This document shows positions 47,653-56,741 of a stretch of DNA of 64,000 bases, in pieces. The translations under genes and the position numbers were made by a program. The stretch comes from Bradyrhizobium symbiodeficiens (GTDB taxonomy: Bacteria; Pseudomonadota; Alphaproteobacteria; Rhizobiales; Xanthobacteraceae): positions 5,520,501 through 5,584,500 of the forward strand of contig NZ_CP029427.2 of assembly GCF_002266465.3 (NCBI RefSeq). Reading direction: 5' to 3'. Positions within the stretch are counted from its first letter, which is position 1. Every line of letters starts with the position of its first letter. The notes under the pieces were generated by a model, which was given only the letters and a program-made list of their open reading frames with translations, did not search any database and had not been told where the DNA came from.

Positions 47653-48615
47653 TCACGCCCTCACCTCCTGCCGCTGGAACAGCACGTAACTGAACGCGAA
47701 CAAGATGATGGTGCCGGCAACGAGGCCGACGGTCTGCGGCCACGCGATCATGATGCTTTCACCGAATGGGAGCGGCGCATCCATGACGGCGCCGCGGAGC
47801 TGATCGAGGAATACGGGGCCGAGCGTGCGCGTCGTCGGCGACAGCACGGCGAGCATCGCTTCGCCGAACAGGTCGTTCGGCGACAGCCTCTGCAATTCCT
47901 GCGTCCAGACGGCAGTCGCTGGATCGTTCAGGCCCAGCAGCGCATAGCGGGGATCGGCCGGCGCGATCGCCTGCGCGATGGCTGGAGCCAGCATCGGCCA
48001 GAGCACCGTCAGGAACAACCAGATGCCCAGCGAGACCAGCGCAGCGGTAGCCGCCGAACGGAACACTGTGGACAGCAACATCGCAAGCGACAGCCATACG
48101 CCGGCGTAGAAGATCGCCACGATCAGGAAGACCAGCGATCTTGCGATCTCCTCACTGCCGGGAGGCACGCCCAGGAAGAGCAGACCGAGGCCGATGACCA
48201 GCAGCCACAACGCGGCGAGGCTGATACCGATGGTGGCGAGCGCCGCAAGGAACTTCCCCATCAGCAATGCATCGCGGTAGATCGGCTGCGCCAGGATGCG
48301 CGAGAGTGTCCGCCGGTTGTGCTCGCCGTTGACGGCGTCGAAGCCGAGCCCGATCGCCATCAGCGGAATGAGAAAGCCGAGGATCGCGACGAACGACGGC
48401 AACGGCGCCTGATCGATGGTGAAGAGGCGCAGCAGCAGGAACGGATCCTCGGCCGTGGTCTGCCTGAGGCGGCTGATCGCTTCATAGAGCGCGGCCAGCG
48501 CCGTGGACACGATCAGGAGCTCCAGCATCAGCATCCGGATACTGGAGACGTGATCGGCCAGCTCCTTGACAAACACGGCCGACAGTCCCTGGAACGGTGA
48601 TCCTTCACGCCGCAT
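47653..48615 (-). CDS. ABC-2 type transporter permease
   Basis: A 320-residue permease with six hydrophobic segments (for example LLIVSTALAALYEAI, LGFLIPLMAIGLGFDAV, GKFLAALATIGISLAAL) in the GldA/NosY style. A large extracytoplasmic loop separates the last helices. The ATG at 48615 overlaps the ATPase by 11 nt. It probably works with the ATPase and the NEW3 protein encoded just upstream; the substrate is unknown. Confidence 0.82.
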   Translation of the reverse strand: MRREGSPFQGLSAVFVKELADHVSSIRMLMLELLIVSTALAALYEAISRLRQTTAEDPFLLLRLFTIDQAPLPSFVAILGFLIPLMAIGLGFDAVNGEHNRRTLSRILAQPIYRDALLMGKFLAALATIGISLAALWLLVIGLGLLFLGVPPGSEEIARSLVFLIVAIFYAGVWLSLAMLLSTVFRSAATAALVSLGIWLFLTVLWPMLAPAIAQAIAPADPRYALLGLNDPATAVWTQELQRLSPNDLFGEAMLAVLSPTTRTLGPVFLDQLRGAVMDAPLPFGESIMIAWPQTVGLVAGTIILFAFSYVLFQRQEVRA

Positions 48616-49591
48616 GCCGAACGTCTCCCATGGGCTGCGCCTGGAAATAGTGCGCGTAGATCGCTTCGAGGCTCGGCTCGTCGACTGATAATTTTCGCAG
48701 CGCCCCGTCGACTGCGACCACGGCGCGGGCCGCATCCGGCCGCACGTCGCGCTCGGCCGTCATGCGGAAACGGTCGACGGCGAGGGTCTCCACCTCGGTC
48801 ACGCCCGGGATCAGCGCCAGCCGCCGGGCGATGCCAGGCCCTTCAGCCTCCACCTCAACGACGAAGCTCGCGCCGAGCACCTTGACCGCGAGTTCGGGCA
48901 CCGCGCCCATCAGCACGATCCGGCCGGCCTTGAACAGCGCGACGCGATCGCAGATGCGTTGCACCTGGTCGAGCATGTGGGACGACAGCAGCACGGTGAT
49001 GCCTTCGGCCTTCAGCTCTCCGATCAATCCGAGGAATTCCTGCGTCGCCTGCGGATCGAGCCCGGAGGTCGGCTCGTCCAGGATCGCGATCTCGGCGCGC
49101 TTCATGATGATTTCGGCCAGGCCAAGCCGTTGCCGCATGCCGCGCGAGAAGGTCGCAACACGCTTCGACGCGACGTCCGCCAGCCCGACCCGGGACAGCG
49201 CCGCCTCGATCAGCCGAGCCCGTTCGGTACGCGCAAGGCCCATCAGCTTGGCCGTGTAGGCCAAGTTCTCCGTGGCGGTGAGCTGGTCGTAGAAGCCGAC
49301 GGCGTCGGGCAGATAGCCGACGCGCCGCTTGACCTTCAATGGCTCGCGCGCCGGATTGAAGCCGAGCACGCTGACCTCTCCCGAAGATATCTCGGTGAGA
49401 CCGAGCATCATCAGGATGGTCGTGGTCTTGCCCGCGCCGTTCGGGCCGAGCAGGCCGAACACCTCACCGCGGGCAATGTCGAAGTCGATGGCATCCACCA
49501 CGGCGGTGGCGCCATAGCGCCGCGTCAGCCCGCGCGCGGCGATGACGGGACCTTGTGCCGTCCCTTGGCTTTGGCTGGATTGACCGCTCAT
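48605..49591 (-). CDS. ABC-2 type transporter ATPase
   Basis: A 328-residue NosF-like ATPase: Walker A GPNGAGKTT, signature FSRGMRQRLGLAEII (LSRGM-type, typical of this subfamily), Walker B IAILDEPTSGLDP, switch SSHMLDQ. A C-terminal domain of about 90 residues follows the nucleotide-binding domain. ATG 49591 overlaps the NEW3 gene stop (ATGA). Confidence 0.88.
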   Translation of the reverse strand: MSGQSSQSQGTAQGPVIAARGLTRRYGATAVVDAIDFDIARGEVFGLLGPNGAGKTTTILMMLGLTEISSGEVSVLGFNPAREPLKVKRRVGYLPDAVGFYDQLTATENLAYTAKLMGLARTERARLIEAALSRVGLADVASKRVATFSRGMRQRLGLAEIIMKRAEIAILDEPTSGLDPQATQEFLGLIGELKAEGITVLLSSHMLDQVQRICDRVALFKAGRIVLMGAVPELAVKVLGASFVVEVEAEGPGIARRLALIPGVTEVETLAVDRFRMTAERDVRPDAARAVVAVDGALRKLSVDEPSLEAIYAHYFQAQPMGDVRHAA

Positions 49592-50754
49592 CGCCGTCCG
49601 AACCTCGCCACTGCACCCAGCATCAACAGCAGCGCGACGCCGATGACGCCGGCACCTGCCATGCCCCATACGGTCGACGTGGCGACGGTGACGCGGAACT
49701 GGCTGGAAGCGCTCTCGCCGCGCGAAGTGGCGCGGATCGTGGCCTGGTAGTCACCGGCCAACGACTTGTCGCTCGGCGTCACCAGTGCCTGTACCTCGCT
49801 GTCCTTGCCCGGCACGAGGCGCTCAATCGTCGCCGGCTGGAACGTCACCTTCCACCCGCTCGGCGCGCTCCCGGCGAGTGCGATGTTCTCGGCCGGCGCC
49901 GTGCCGGTGTTGGTCACGACGATTGGAATCGAGCTCTGCTGCCCGGCGACCGCACGCGCGCTCAAGAGACCGTCGCGACCGGAGATCTGGAGCTGTGGCT
50001 CGCCGACCACGTCGAGCGCAAGCTCGGTCGACGCCGAGGCATCCTCCGCCTTGACTGTGACCTTGACCGGGAAATGACCGGCATCGATCGTGCTGGGCGG
50101 GCGCACCTTCAACTTGACGTCCTTGGACTGGCCGGCGTCGATCGGGATCGAGGACAGCTCTTGGGTGCCATAGGCCTCGGTGAACGAGGTCTCGAAATTG
50201 GCCGGCGCGTCCGCTCCGAAGCTCGCGACGAGGTTGCGGCCTGAATCGTTCTTGATCGAGAGCGTGTAGTCGAAGTTGGATTTCGGACTGCCGCGCAGCG
50301 ACGGCAGGCTGGACTTCACGCTGAGCTTGGCGGGAAGCTCCTTGGCAAGCGACACCGCGATGGGCAGCTCCGCGTTGGTGCCCTGCCCTTCGGCCTTGAC
50401 TGTGAGCGTGTGTGCGCTGAGATCGTTGCCGGTGGGAATATCGAGCCTGAGCTGCAATGTGACGCTGCCATCAGGCGCCGGCATCGCCGCTCCGACCGGC
50501 TGTCCGCCGCCGAGCAGCGTCGCGGTCCAGCCACTCGGAACGCCTGCGACCGAGAGCTGATAACGCTCCGGCGACAGGCCGTAATCCTGCAGGCGGAGCG
50601 CAACGTTGGTTGTGGTGCCGGGCCGCACCGTGATCGCCGGATAGTCGGTCATCAGATACAGACCCTTGATCTCATGCGACGGTTCGGCGGCATGAACGAC
50701 GGGGCTGACAAGCGTGAGGGCAAATGCAAGACGCGCAGCATCAAGCGCTCGCAT
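49588..50754 (-). CDS. NEW3-domain exported protein of an ABC-2 operon
   Basis: A 388-residue protein with a signal (RLAFALTLVSPVVHAAE), several Ig-like NEW3-type repeats (for example SVAGVPSGWTATLLGGGQPV, GSAPSGWKVTFQPATIERL) and a C-terminal membrane anchor (AGAGVIGVALLLMLGAVARF). The repeated GWTATL/GWKVTF motifs follow the alpha-galactosidase NEW3 pattern. It likely displays an Ig-like, carbohydrate- or protein-contacting module outside the membrane for the exporter. Start ATG 50754, GGAG upstream. First gene of a three-gene operon with both overlaps. Confidence 0.78.
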   Translation of the reverse strand: MRALDAARLAFALTLVSPVVHAAEPSHEIKGLYLMTDYPAITVRPGTTTNVALRLQDYGLSPERYQLSVAGVPSGWTATLLGGGQPVGAAMPAPDGSVTLQLRLDIPTGNDLSAHTLTVKAEGQGTNAELPIAVSLAKELPAKLSVKSSLPSLRGSPKSNFDYTLSIKNDSGRNLVASFGADAPANFETSFTEAYGTQELSSIPIDAGQSKDVKLKVRPPSTIDAGHFPVKVTVKAEDASASTELALDVVGEPQLQISGRDGLLSARAVAGQQSSIPIVVTNTGTAPAENIALAGSAPSGWKVTFQPATIERLVPGKDSEVQALVTPSDKSLAGDYQATIRATSRGESASSQFRVTVATSTVWGMAGAGVIGVALLLMLGAVARFGRR

Positions 50755-51045
50755 GGATGATACTCCTGCAAGGATGGGTGGGCCAGAGACGGGCATCGCG
50801 TCGCGAAGAGACAGTCAGGCCGTGACGGCGACGTGTCGAATGATGGAAGCAATCGTGACGAAGTTTGGGTGGCGAAGCACCGTACCAATTACAAGTCGGT
50901 GATAGCGGGCGCTTCAGCTTCAGACTTTAGTTTGAGATCCCGCGCACATCGCCGAAGATTAAAATGCCGTAATGCGATCTGTTGCGCGCAGCAGCCACCG
51001 CGATCGGCAGCGGCGATGTCATCGCCTGAGGTCCGCGAGCCGGCG

Positions 51046-52758
51046 TTAAAGCCCCCGGATCATTCCTGCCTCGATCAGCAGCCTGTTCAGCCGCCGCGCT
51101 TCGGCGCCGTCCTTGCAGCTGTAGAAGACGCCCTTGCAGCGGAGCATGATCTGCTTCTGCTCGGCGAAGGACGGGTCGAGCGGGATGCCGGCGGCTTCCT
51201 GGATCACCAGCGGCAGATAGGGGCCGTCGATCGTGTCCATCACGGCCTCGCTTCTGACCGGCTCGAAATTGACGACGTCGATCGCATAATAGGTTGCGTA
51301 AAGGCGTGGATCGTAGGCGTCGAGCTTCTTGCCGATGGCGCCCTCGTCGAGCCCGGGCTCGAGGATCGCAGGCGCGAACTCGGGCTGGTGATCGCCATAG
51401 CGCACGATCAGGAAGGGCTCGCCCGGAAAGTTCTTTTTCAGACCGGCGACGAACGCCTTGTACTGCTCGGCGCTCATCGCCTGACGACGCAGATATTCGT
51501 CGATCGACGCAACGTTACCAGGCGCGCGCCAGTTCGGCAGCAGGTCGGGACGGAAGCGCGTCTCCCAGGGGAAATGATTGGCGCCGAGATAGATGAAGGT
51601 GAACAGCGGCTTGTTGGGCGGCTGCTGACCCATCAACTGGAGCGCCTTGTCGTAGAAGAAGCCGTCGGGCTCGACGTCCTTGGCGTGGAGATCCTTGGAG
51701 TCGAAAAAGCGTTCGATGCCCGTCGTCATCTGGAAGCTGCGGGCGGCCATGAAGCCGCCATTGGCGGGATACAGCGACATCGTGTCGTAGCCGCAGCGAC
51801 GCAGCGCCAGCGGCAGCCCGCGCTCGACGCGGTTCGAGGCGATGCGCGTCACGAAATAGGCGAAGCGGCCGAACGAGCGCGAGGAGAGGCCTGCGAGGAC
51901 GTTGTATTCGGTGAACCAGCTCGGCCCGCCATTGCTCTCGGCCAGGAAGGTGCGCTGTCTGCCGTCCCAGGATTTGAAGTGGCTGCCATAGCCCTGCGGC
52001 ACCTTGATGCCCTGGGCGGCGCGGATGTCGAAGCTCGATTCATCATGGATCATGACGATGTTCGGCCGGCGTCCGGCAGGATGGCAGGAATCGACCAGCG
52101 GCACGTTGAGCCGTTCGTCGGTCGCAGCGGCCGATTCCATGAAGCCGTATTGCACGAAGTCCGAGACCGAGCTGACGCCGGAGCGGAAGAACTTCGACAG
52201 ATAGCCGTCGTCGTAATAGCCGCGCCAGGCCTCGTCCGGATGATAGAGCGAATAGCCGACCAGCGCGGCGAGGCAGGCCAGCTTGCAGGCGAGCGCCGGC
52301 AGGCGGCGGATGCGAAACGGATCGAGCCACCACAGCGCATACATCAGCGGCAGCGTGACGAGCCCGGCCAGGATCACCGACCAGCGCAAGTTCGGGAAGA
52401 TCGTGAACAGGAATGCGACGGTGTCGCGGTCGATCATCATCAGGTCGATGAAGTTGACCGTCATCTGGACGACGTCGTGCTTGAGCCGCGACAGCAGCAC
52501 CAACACCACGACCAGGGTCAGCGACAGCGCGCCTGACAGCGCCGGCCGGCGCAGCAGCGTGATCCAGAAGAAATTCAGGATGCCCCAGGCCAGCGCGAAG
52601 GAGAAGCGCGAGCCGAAATCGGTCTCGGTCTCGTACATCAGCGCGAGCGCGGCCAGATGCGGCGCGGCAACCGCGAGCAGCCGCCAGATACCGAGCGCGG
52701 CGACGCTCGCCAGCACGGCGGTGGCGGCAGAAGGACCTGGATTGGGCGCGGACGCCAT
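51046..52758 (-). CDS. Sulfatase/LTA-synthase-like membrane phosphotransferase
   Basis: A 570-residue protein with five or so N-terminal membrane helices (about 10-190) and a C-terminal alkaline-phosphatase-superfamily domain. The conserved metal and nucleophile region reads IVMIHDESSFDIR and ESNGGPSWFTEYNVLAGLSS; later pieces are YLGANHFPWE and IVRYGDHQPEF (His metal ligands). Such enzymes transfer phosphoglycerol or phosphoethanolamine, or hydrolyse sulfates; the membrane architecture argues for an LTA-synthase-like transferase, possibly acting on periplasmic glucans or lipid heads. ATG 52758 is the likely start. A Pho-box-like site lies 108 nt upstream. Confidence 0.83.
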   Translation of the reverse strand: MASAPNPGPSAATAVLASVAALGIWRLLAVAAPHLAALALMYETETDFGSRFSFALAWGILNFFWITLLRRPALSGALSLTLVVVLVLLSRLKHDVVQMTVNFIDLMMIDRDTVAFLFTIFPNLRWSVILAGLVTLPLMYALWWLDPFRIRRLPALACKLACLAALVGYSLYHPDEAWRGYYDDGYLSKFFRSGVSSVSDFVQYGFMESAAATDERLNVPLVDSCHPAGRRPNIVMIHDESSFDIRAAQGIKVPQGYGSHFKSWDGRQRTFLAESNGGPSWFTEYNVLAGLSSRSFGRFAYFVTRIASNRVERGLPLALRRCGYDTMSLYPANGGFMAARSFQMTTGIERFFDSKDLHAKDVEPDGFFYDKALQLMGQQPPNKPLFTFIYLGANHFPWETRFRPDLLPNWRAPGNVASIDEYLRRQAMSAEQYKAFVAGLKKNFPGEPFLIVRYGDHQPEFAPAILEPGLDEGAIGKKLDAYDPRLYATYYAIDVVNFEPVRSEAVMDTIDGPYLPLVIQEAAGIPLDPSFAEQKQIMLRCKGVFYSCKDGAEARRLNRLLIEAGMIRGL

Positions 52759-52865
52759 CGACGACACGCAACAGCTGGTCCGGCGCAATGATACCTAGCC
52801 GTCTGGCCGGCCCAAGAGAGAATAAGGGCAGCTAGGGCATCCGGCGCAGCCGGAAGGCCTGCACC

Positions 52866-52883
52866 GTGTCATAAAACTGTAAC
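52866..52883. promoter_or_regulatory. Pho-box-like direct repeat
   Basis: GTGTCAT-AAAA-CTGTAAC is an 18-nt direct repeat with 11-bp spacing, very close to the PhoB consensus CTGTCATAAAACTGTCAC. On the plus strand it points away from the sulfatase-like gene, whose start is 108 nt away on the minus strand; no plus-strand gene follows, so the sulfatase is the only nearby target. Confidence 0.5.
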
Positions 52884-53008
52884 GGAACGGTCAAGGACAG
52901 GCAATGCAGGCCGTGATCCGACCTTCGCTTAATGCTTCGCGGGCGGCGATGGGCCGCAGGCAAGACAGGCAGCATCGCAGGACTGGCCCGGGGCGAACTG
53001 AACGTCAG

Positions 53009-53859
53009 TCACCCCTGCGGCAGGAATCCCAGCCGCTTGGCGATGATGCGATCGACCGTCCGTTTCGGCAGTACGGCGCCGATCAGATGCCGCAGCGGGT
53101 CCGGCGTGATCTGGTAGCGCACCTTGGGGCTTGCGGTCGTCAGCGCCTCGAACACGATCTCGGCGATCCGTTCGGCCGGCAGGCCCTTCGCCCCGAGGTC
53201 CATCATGAAGGCCATGACCTTGTTCAGCGCCGGCAGATAGGGCGAGTTCTGGTAGACGGAGAGGTCGATCTGTTCGGCTTGCTCCAGATCGGCGTCTTCA
53301 CCGCGCCGGGGGCGACGATGATGACGTCGATGCCGAACAGCATCAATTCGCGGCGCAGGCTTTCGGATAGGCCTTCGATGGCGTGCTTGGAGGTGCAGTA
53401 GGGCGCCGACAGCGGATTGCCGTTCTTGCCGGCGACCGAGCTGATCATCACGATCCGCCCCTTCGGCCCCTTCAGCGACGGGTCGGCCCCGAGTAGCGGC
53501 CCGAACGCCTGCGTCGCGATGACAGGGCCGATGACGTTGATGTCCATCTGGCGACGGAAATCATCCGCGGACAATTCGAGCACGGGACCCGCGACCGCGA
53601 CGCCCGCGTTGTTGACGAGGCCCGCCAGCGTCTCGCCATTCAGCGCCTCACGCACGTCCCGTGCAGCCGCGAGGACCGCGGCCTCGTCGGTGACGTCGAA
53701 CAGCAATGGCGTGAAATCGGCGCCGAACTCGGCCTTGAGCCGCTCGGCATCGGCCTGCTTGCGAACGCTGCCGAACACGCGATAACCGCGCCCGATCAGG
53801 AATTTTGCAGTAGCCCAGCCGATGCCCGTGGACGCACCGGTCACGACGACAGATCGCAT
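53009..53859 (-). pseudogene. Short-chain dehydrogenase/reductase gene with one-base frameshift
   Basis: A 283-codon SDR gene broken by a single missing base. The first 210 residues contain the NAD(P) motif TGASTGIG, NNAGVAVAG, the catalytic ISSVAG and YCTSK, and reach GAVKTPIWSK, after which the frame runs into a nonsense tail and stop. In the next frame, AEQIDLSVYQNSPYLPALNK leads into MAFMMDLGAKGLPAERI and the normal C-terminus. The sequence reads AGCAAGCCGAA where AGCAAGGCCGAA would restore the frame (about 53278-53281). Good Shine-Dalgarno before 53859. Either a real lesion or a sequencing error at GG. Confidence 0.85.
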
Positions 53860-53906
53860 GGTCTCCCCCCCTGGAGTTCCCGCGATCATGCCTCGGATTT
53901 TTGCCC

Positions 53907-54040
53907 GTGTCCCGGACAAGCGCAACGAAGTGGAGCGCAAAGCCGGGACCCAGGAGCAGCATCGGCCCTCGGATCAGCAGCGCATCACACCCGACGATGC
54001 TTTGCATCGCCGGGCGCTGCGCTGCGTCCGGGGCAAACCG
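53907..54040. repeat. Possible dispersed repeat between the SDR gene and ilvC
   Basis: The stretch TGTCCCGGACAAGCGCAACG...CCGGGACCCAG contains an imperfect CCGGGAC/GTCCCGG inverted pair and resembles dispersed intergenic sequence in Bradyrhizobium (from memory). I see no second copy in this window. Confidence 0.35.
53991..54015 (-). terminator. Hairpin downstream of ilvC
   Basis: CCCGACGATGC (53991-54001), loop TTT, and GCATCGCCGGG (54005-54015) pair over 10 bp with one mismatch, 27 nt beyond the ilvC stop on the minus strand. Confidence 0.55.
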
Positions 54041-54042
54041 AC

Positions 54043-55062
54043 TTAGTTCTTCGACTTGTCGACCAGCGCGCCCTTCTTGATCCAGGGCATCATGTCGCGG
54101 AGCTTCGCGCCGACTTCCTCGATCGGGTGCTGGGCGAGCTTGGCGCGGGTCGCCTTGAACGAGGTCTGGTTGACCTTGTTCTCGAGCATCCAGTCGCGGG
54201 CGAACTTGCCGCCCTGGATGTCGGCGAGAACGCGCTTCATCTCGGCCTTGGTCTCGGCGGTGACGATGCGCGGACCGGTGACGTACTCGCCGTACTCCGC
54301 AGTGTTGGAGATCGAGTAGTTCATGTTGGCGATGCCGCCTTCATAGATCAGGTCGACGATCAGCTTCACTTCGTGGAGGCACTCGAAATAGGCCATCTCC
54401 GGCGCGTAGCCGGCTTCGACCAGGGTCTCGTAGCCGCCCTTGATCAGCTCGACCAGGCCGCCGCAGAGCACGACCTGCTCGCCGAACAGGTCGGTCTCGC
54501 ACTCTTCCTTGAAGGTGGTCTCGATGATGCCGGCGCGGCCGCCGCCAACAGCCGAAGCGTAGGACAGGCCGAGGTCATGGGCGTTGCCCGAGACGTCCTT
54601 GGCGATCGCGATCAGGCAGGGCACGCCGCCGCCGCGCTGATATTCCGAGCGCACGGTGTGGCCGGGGCCCTTCGGCGCGATCATGAGCACGTCGAGGTCG
54701 CCGCGCGGGTCGAGCAGGTTGAAGTGGACGTTGAGGCCGTGCGCGAACACGAGGGCGGCGCCCTTCTTCATGTTGTCGTGCAGGTGCTCGCGATAGATGT
54801 CGCCCTGGAGCTCGTCGGGGGTCAGCATCATGACGAGGTCGGCCCATTTGGCGGCTTCGGCGACTTCCATCACCTTGAAGCCGGCGGCTTCCGCCTTCTT
54901 GACCGAGCCCGAATCCTTGCGCAGCGCGATGGCGACGTCCTTGACGCCGGAATCCTTCAGGTTGAGCGCATGGGCGTGGCCCTGGCTGCCATAGCCCACG
55001 ATGGCGACCTTCTTGCCCTTGATCAGGTTCAGGTCGGCGTCGCGATCGTAATAAACACGCAT
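54043..55062 (-). CDS. ilvC: Ketol-acid reductoisomerase
   Basis: A 339-residue class I enzyme of valine, isoleucine and leucine synthesis that isomerises and reduces acetohydroxy acids with NADPH. The nucleotide motif IVGYGSQGHAHALNLKDSG, the catalytic regions CETDLFGEQ and GGGRAGIIETTFKEE, and the C-terminal GPRIVTAETKAEMKRVL are all present. GAGGAAAC precedes the ATG at 55062. It uses the product of IlvI-IlvH and lies three genes downstream of them on the same strand, 147 nt after a LysE-family gene, so it may have its own promoter. Confidence 0.97.
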   Translation of the reverse strand: MRVYYDRDADLNLIKGKKVAIVGYGSQGHAHALNLKDSGVKDVAIALRKDSGSVKKAEAAGFKVMEVAEAAKWADLVMMLTPDELQGDIYREHLHDNMKKGAALVFAHGLNVHFNLLDPRGDLDVLMIAPKGPGHTVRSEYQRGGGVPCLIAIAKDVSGNAHDLGLSYASAVGGGRAGIIETTFKEECETDLFGEQVVLCGGLVELIKGGYETLVEAGYAPEMAYFECLHEVKLIVDLIYEGGIANMNYSISNTAEYGEYVTGPRIVTAETKAEMKRVLADIQGGKFARDWMLENKVNQTSFKATRAKLAQHPIEEVGAKLRDMMPWIKKGALVDKSKN

Positions 55063-55137
55063 GGGTTGTTTCCTCGTTAGGGGCCAGTATCGGCCGTTGG
55101 TCAGGTCCGACTGCTCAAGTCTTGGACGGTGAAATTT

Positions 55138-55205
55138 GCGGATTTCGGGGGCTGTCTAGAGCATTTTCGCTCCCCTGGGAAACCCGTTTCTGCATGGAAA
55201 TCCGC
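55138..55205. repeat. Inverted repeat between ilvC and the LysE gene
   Basis: GCGGATTTC (55138-55146) and GAAATCCGC (55197-55205) are perfect 9-bp reverse complements with a 50-nt loop that includes a smaller GAGC/GCTC stem. It may be a stem in the ilvC leader or a dispersed repeat. Confidence 0.4.
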
Positions 55206-55209
55206 GACA

Positions 55210-55818
55210 TCATGCATCCATGAGAACGGGGTAGAGAGAGGCCAGCAGCAGCATCGCCATCAGGATATTGAAGGCGCGGACCAGCCGCTCCGAGGTCAGG
55301 ACCGGTCGCAACGCCGAGCCGAACAGGGCCCAGACCACGGTCGAGACGGTGCCGACGAGCAGGCTGATCAGGGTCTGGATCGCGATGTTGAGCGGGAATT
55401 GGGCGATCGCCGCATAGGCGGTGATGGTGCCGATCACGATCACCCAGCCCTTGGCATTGATCCATTGGAACATCGCCGCGCCCCAGAAGGTCATCGGGCC
55501 GCGGCCATCCCCCTCCCCTGGCCTGGTCGGGCCGGACATGGCGATCGCGGCGGCAAGATAGATCAGGTAGGCGGCACCGGCGTATTTCAGGATGGTCTGG
55601 AGGATCGGATAGGTCAGGAATACCGAGCCGAGCCCGAGGCCGACGGCGGCGACCATGAAGGCGAAGCCGAGGACGATGCCGACGATGTGGGGGATGGTGC
55701 GCCGGAAGCCGTAAGTCAGGCTGGAGGACAGCAGCATGATGTTGTTCGGCCCCGGCGTGAAGTACATCACGACCATGAAGACGAGGAAGGCATAGAACAA
55801 CGGATAGGTCATCGCCAC
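55210..55818 (-). CDS. LysE/RhtB-family amino acid exporter
   Basis: A 202-residue membrane protein with about six helices and the LysE-family opening (FTPGPNNIMLLSSSLTYGFR). LysE/RhtB proteins export amino acids and related metabolites. It is coupled with one base between it and the EamA gene upstream, and sits between ilvH and ilvC. Confidence 0.85.
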   Translation of the reverse strand: MAMTYPLFYAFLVFMVVMYFTPGPNNIMLLSSSLTYGFRRTIPHIVGIVLGFAFMVAAVGLGLGSVFLTYPILQTILKYAGAAYLIYLAAAIAMSGPTRPGEGDGRGPMTFWGAAMFQWINAKGWVIVIGTITAYAAIAQFPLNIAIQTLISLLVGTVSTVVWALFGSALRPVLTSERLVRAFNILMAMLLLASLYPVLMDA

Positions 55819-55819
55819 C

Positions 55820-56695
55820 TCACGCCGCCTTCGGCAGGATCTGCGGGCGCTTCACCAGCACCATCACTGCGATACCGCCAATCACCGTCAGCATGCCGGC
55901 CAGGCGCAACGGCCCGAACCGCTCGCCGAACACGATGCTGGAGGCGGCCGAGCCGACGAACGGCACCAGCAACGCGAACGGCACCACTTGCGCTGCCGGG
56001 TAATCACGCAGCAGCCGGCCCCACAGCCAATAGGCGATGCTGGTGGAGATGGCGCCGATCACCAGCAGGCAGATCAAGCCGGTCAGCGACATGTGGATCA
56101 GCGACTGGAAGGTCGGCATTGGCCCGTTGACGACCAGCGCAAGCGCAAACAGCGGCACCGCGGCGGTGAGGCAGAGCCAGGCAAACAGATCGAACATCGG
56201 CGCGCCGCGGGCGCCGCGCAGCAGGAGATTGCCGACGGCAAAGCAGATCGGAGCGATCATCAGCACCGCAAATGCAGCGACACTGAAATCATAACCGACC
56301 GTGCCGCAGATCATGAGCAGGCCGATCGCAGCGATGCCGATGCCGAGCGTCTGGACCGGCGTCGGCCGTTCGCCGAAGGCAATCGCGGCAAATCCGATGG
56401 TGAACAGCGCCTGGCTCTGCACCACGACGCTGGTCAGCCCCACCGGCACGCCATGGGCGATACCGTAGGCCTGGCTGAGGAATTGACCGAGGAACAACGT
56501 GAAGCTGATCGCGATCAGACGCGACCATGCGACCTTGGGCTTGGGAATGAACAGGCACGGCAACGCGGCGATGGAAAAGCGCATCGCGGTCATCAGCTCC
56601 GGCGAAAGCTCGTCGAGCGCGATCCGGCTCGCCACGAAGGCAAGCCCCCAGATGATCGCCACCAGGATGGCGATGAGGATATCGGCCGGCTTCAT
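55820..56695 (-). CDS. EamA/DMT-family transporter
   Basis: A 291-residue protein with ten hydrophobic helices in two EamA repeats (IWGLAFVASRIALDELSPEL in the first; ISTSIAYWLWGRLLRDYPA and FGERFGPLRLAGMLTVIGG in the second). DMT family members export amino acids and other metabolites. One base from the LysE gene, 46 nt after the methyltransferase gene. Confidence 0.85.
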   Translation of the reverse strand: MKPADILIAILVAIIWGLAFVASRIALDELSPELMTAMRFSIAALPCLFIPKPKVAWSRLIAISFTLFLGQFLSQAYGIAHGVPVGLTSVVVQSQALFTIGFAAIAFGERPTPVQTLGIGIAAIGLLMICGTVGYDFSVAAFAVLMIAPICFAVGNLLLRGARGAPMFDLFAWLCLTAAVPLFALALVVNGPMPTFQSLIHMSLTGLICLLVIGAISTSIAYWLWGRLLRDYPAAQVVPFALLVPFVGSAASSIVFGERFGPLRLAGMLTVIGGIAVMVLVKRPQILPKAA

Positions 56696-56741
56696 TGTTG
56701 TTCTCGGTTCTGCCCTGTCGTGCAGCCCTGTTGTTTGTCGT

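Noticed and set aside
52904..53401. Plus-strand frame near the Pho-box-like site
   Set aside because: Runs antisense to the SDR gene and lacks a ribosome site; it would otherwise have been a natural Pho target.
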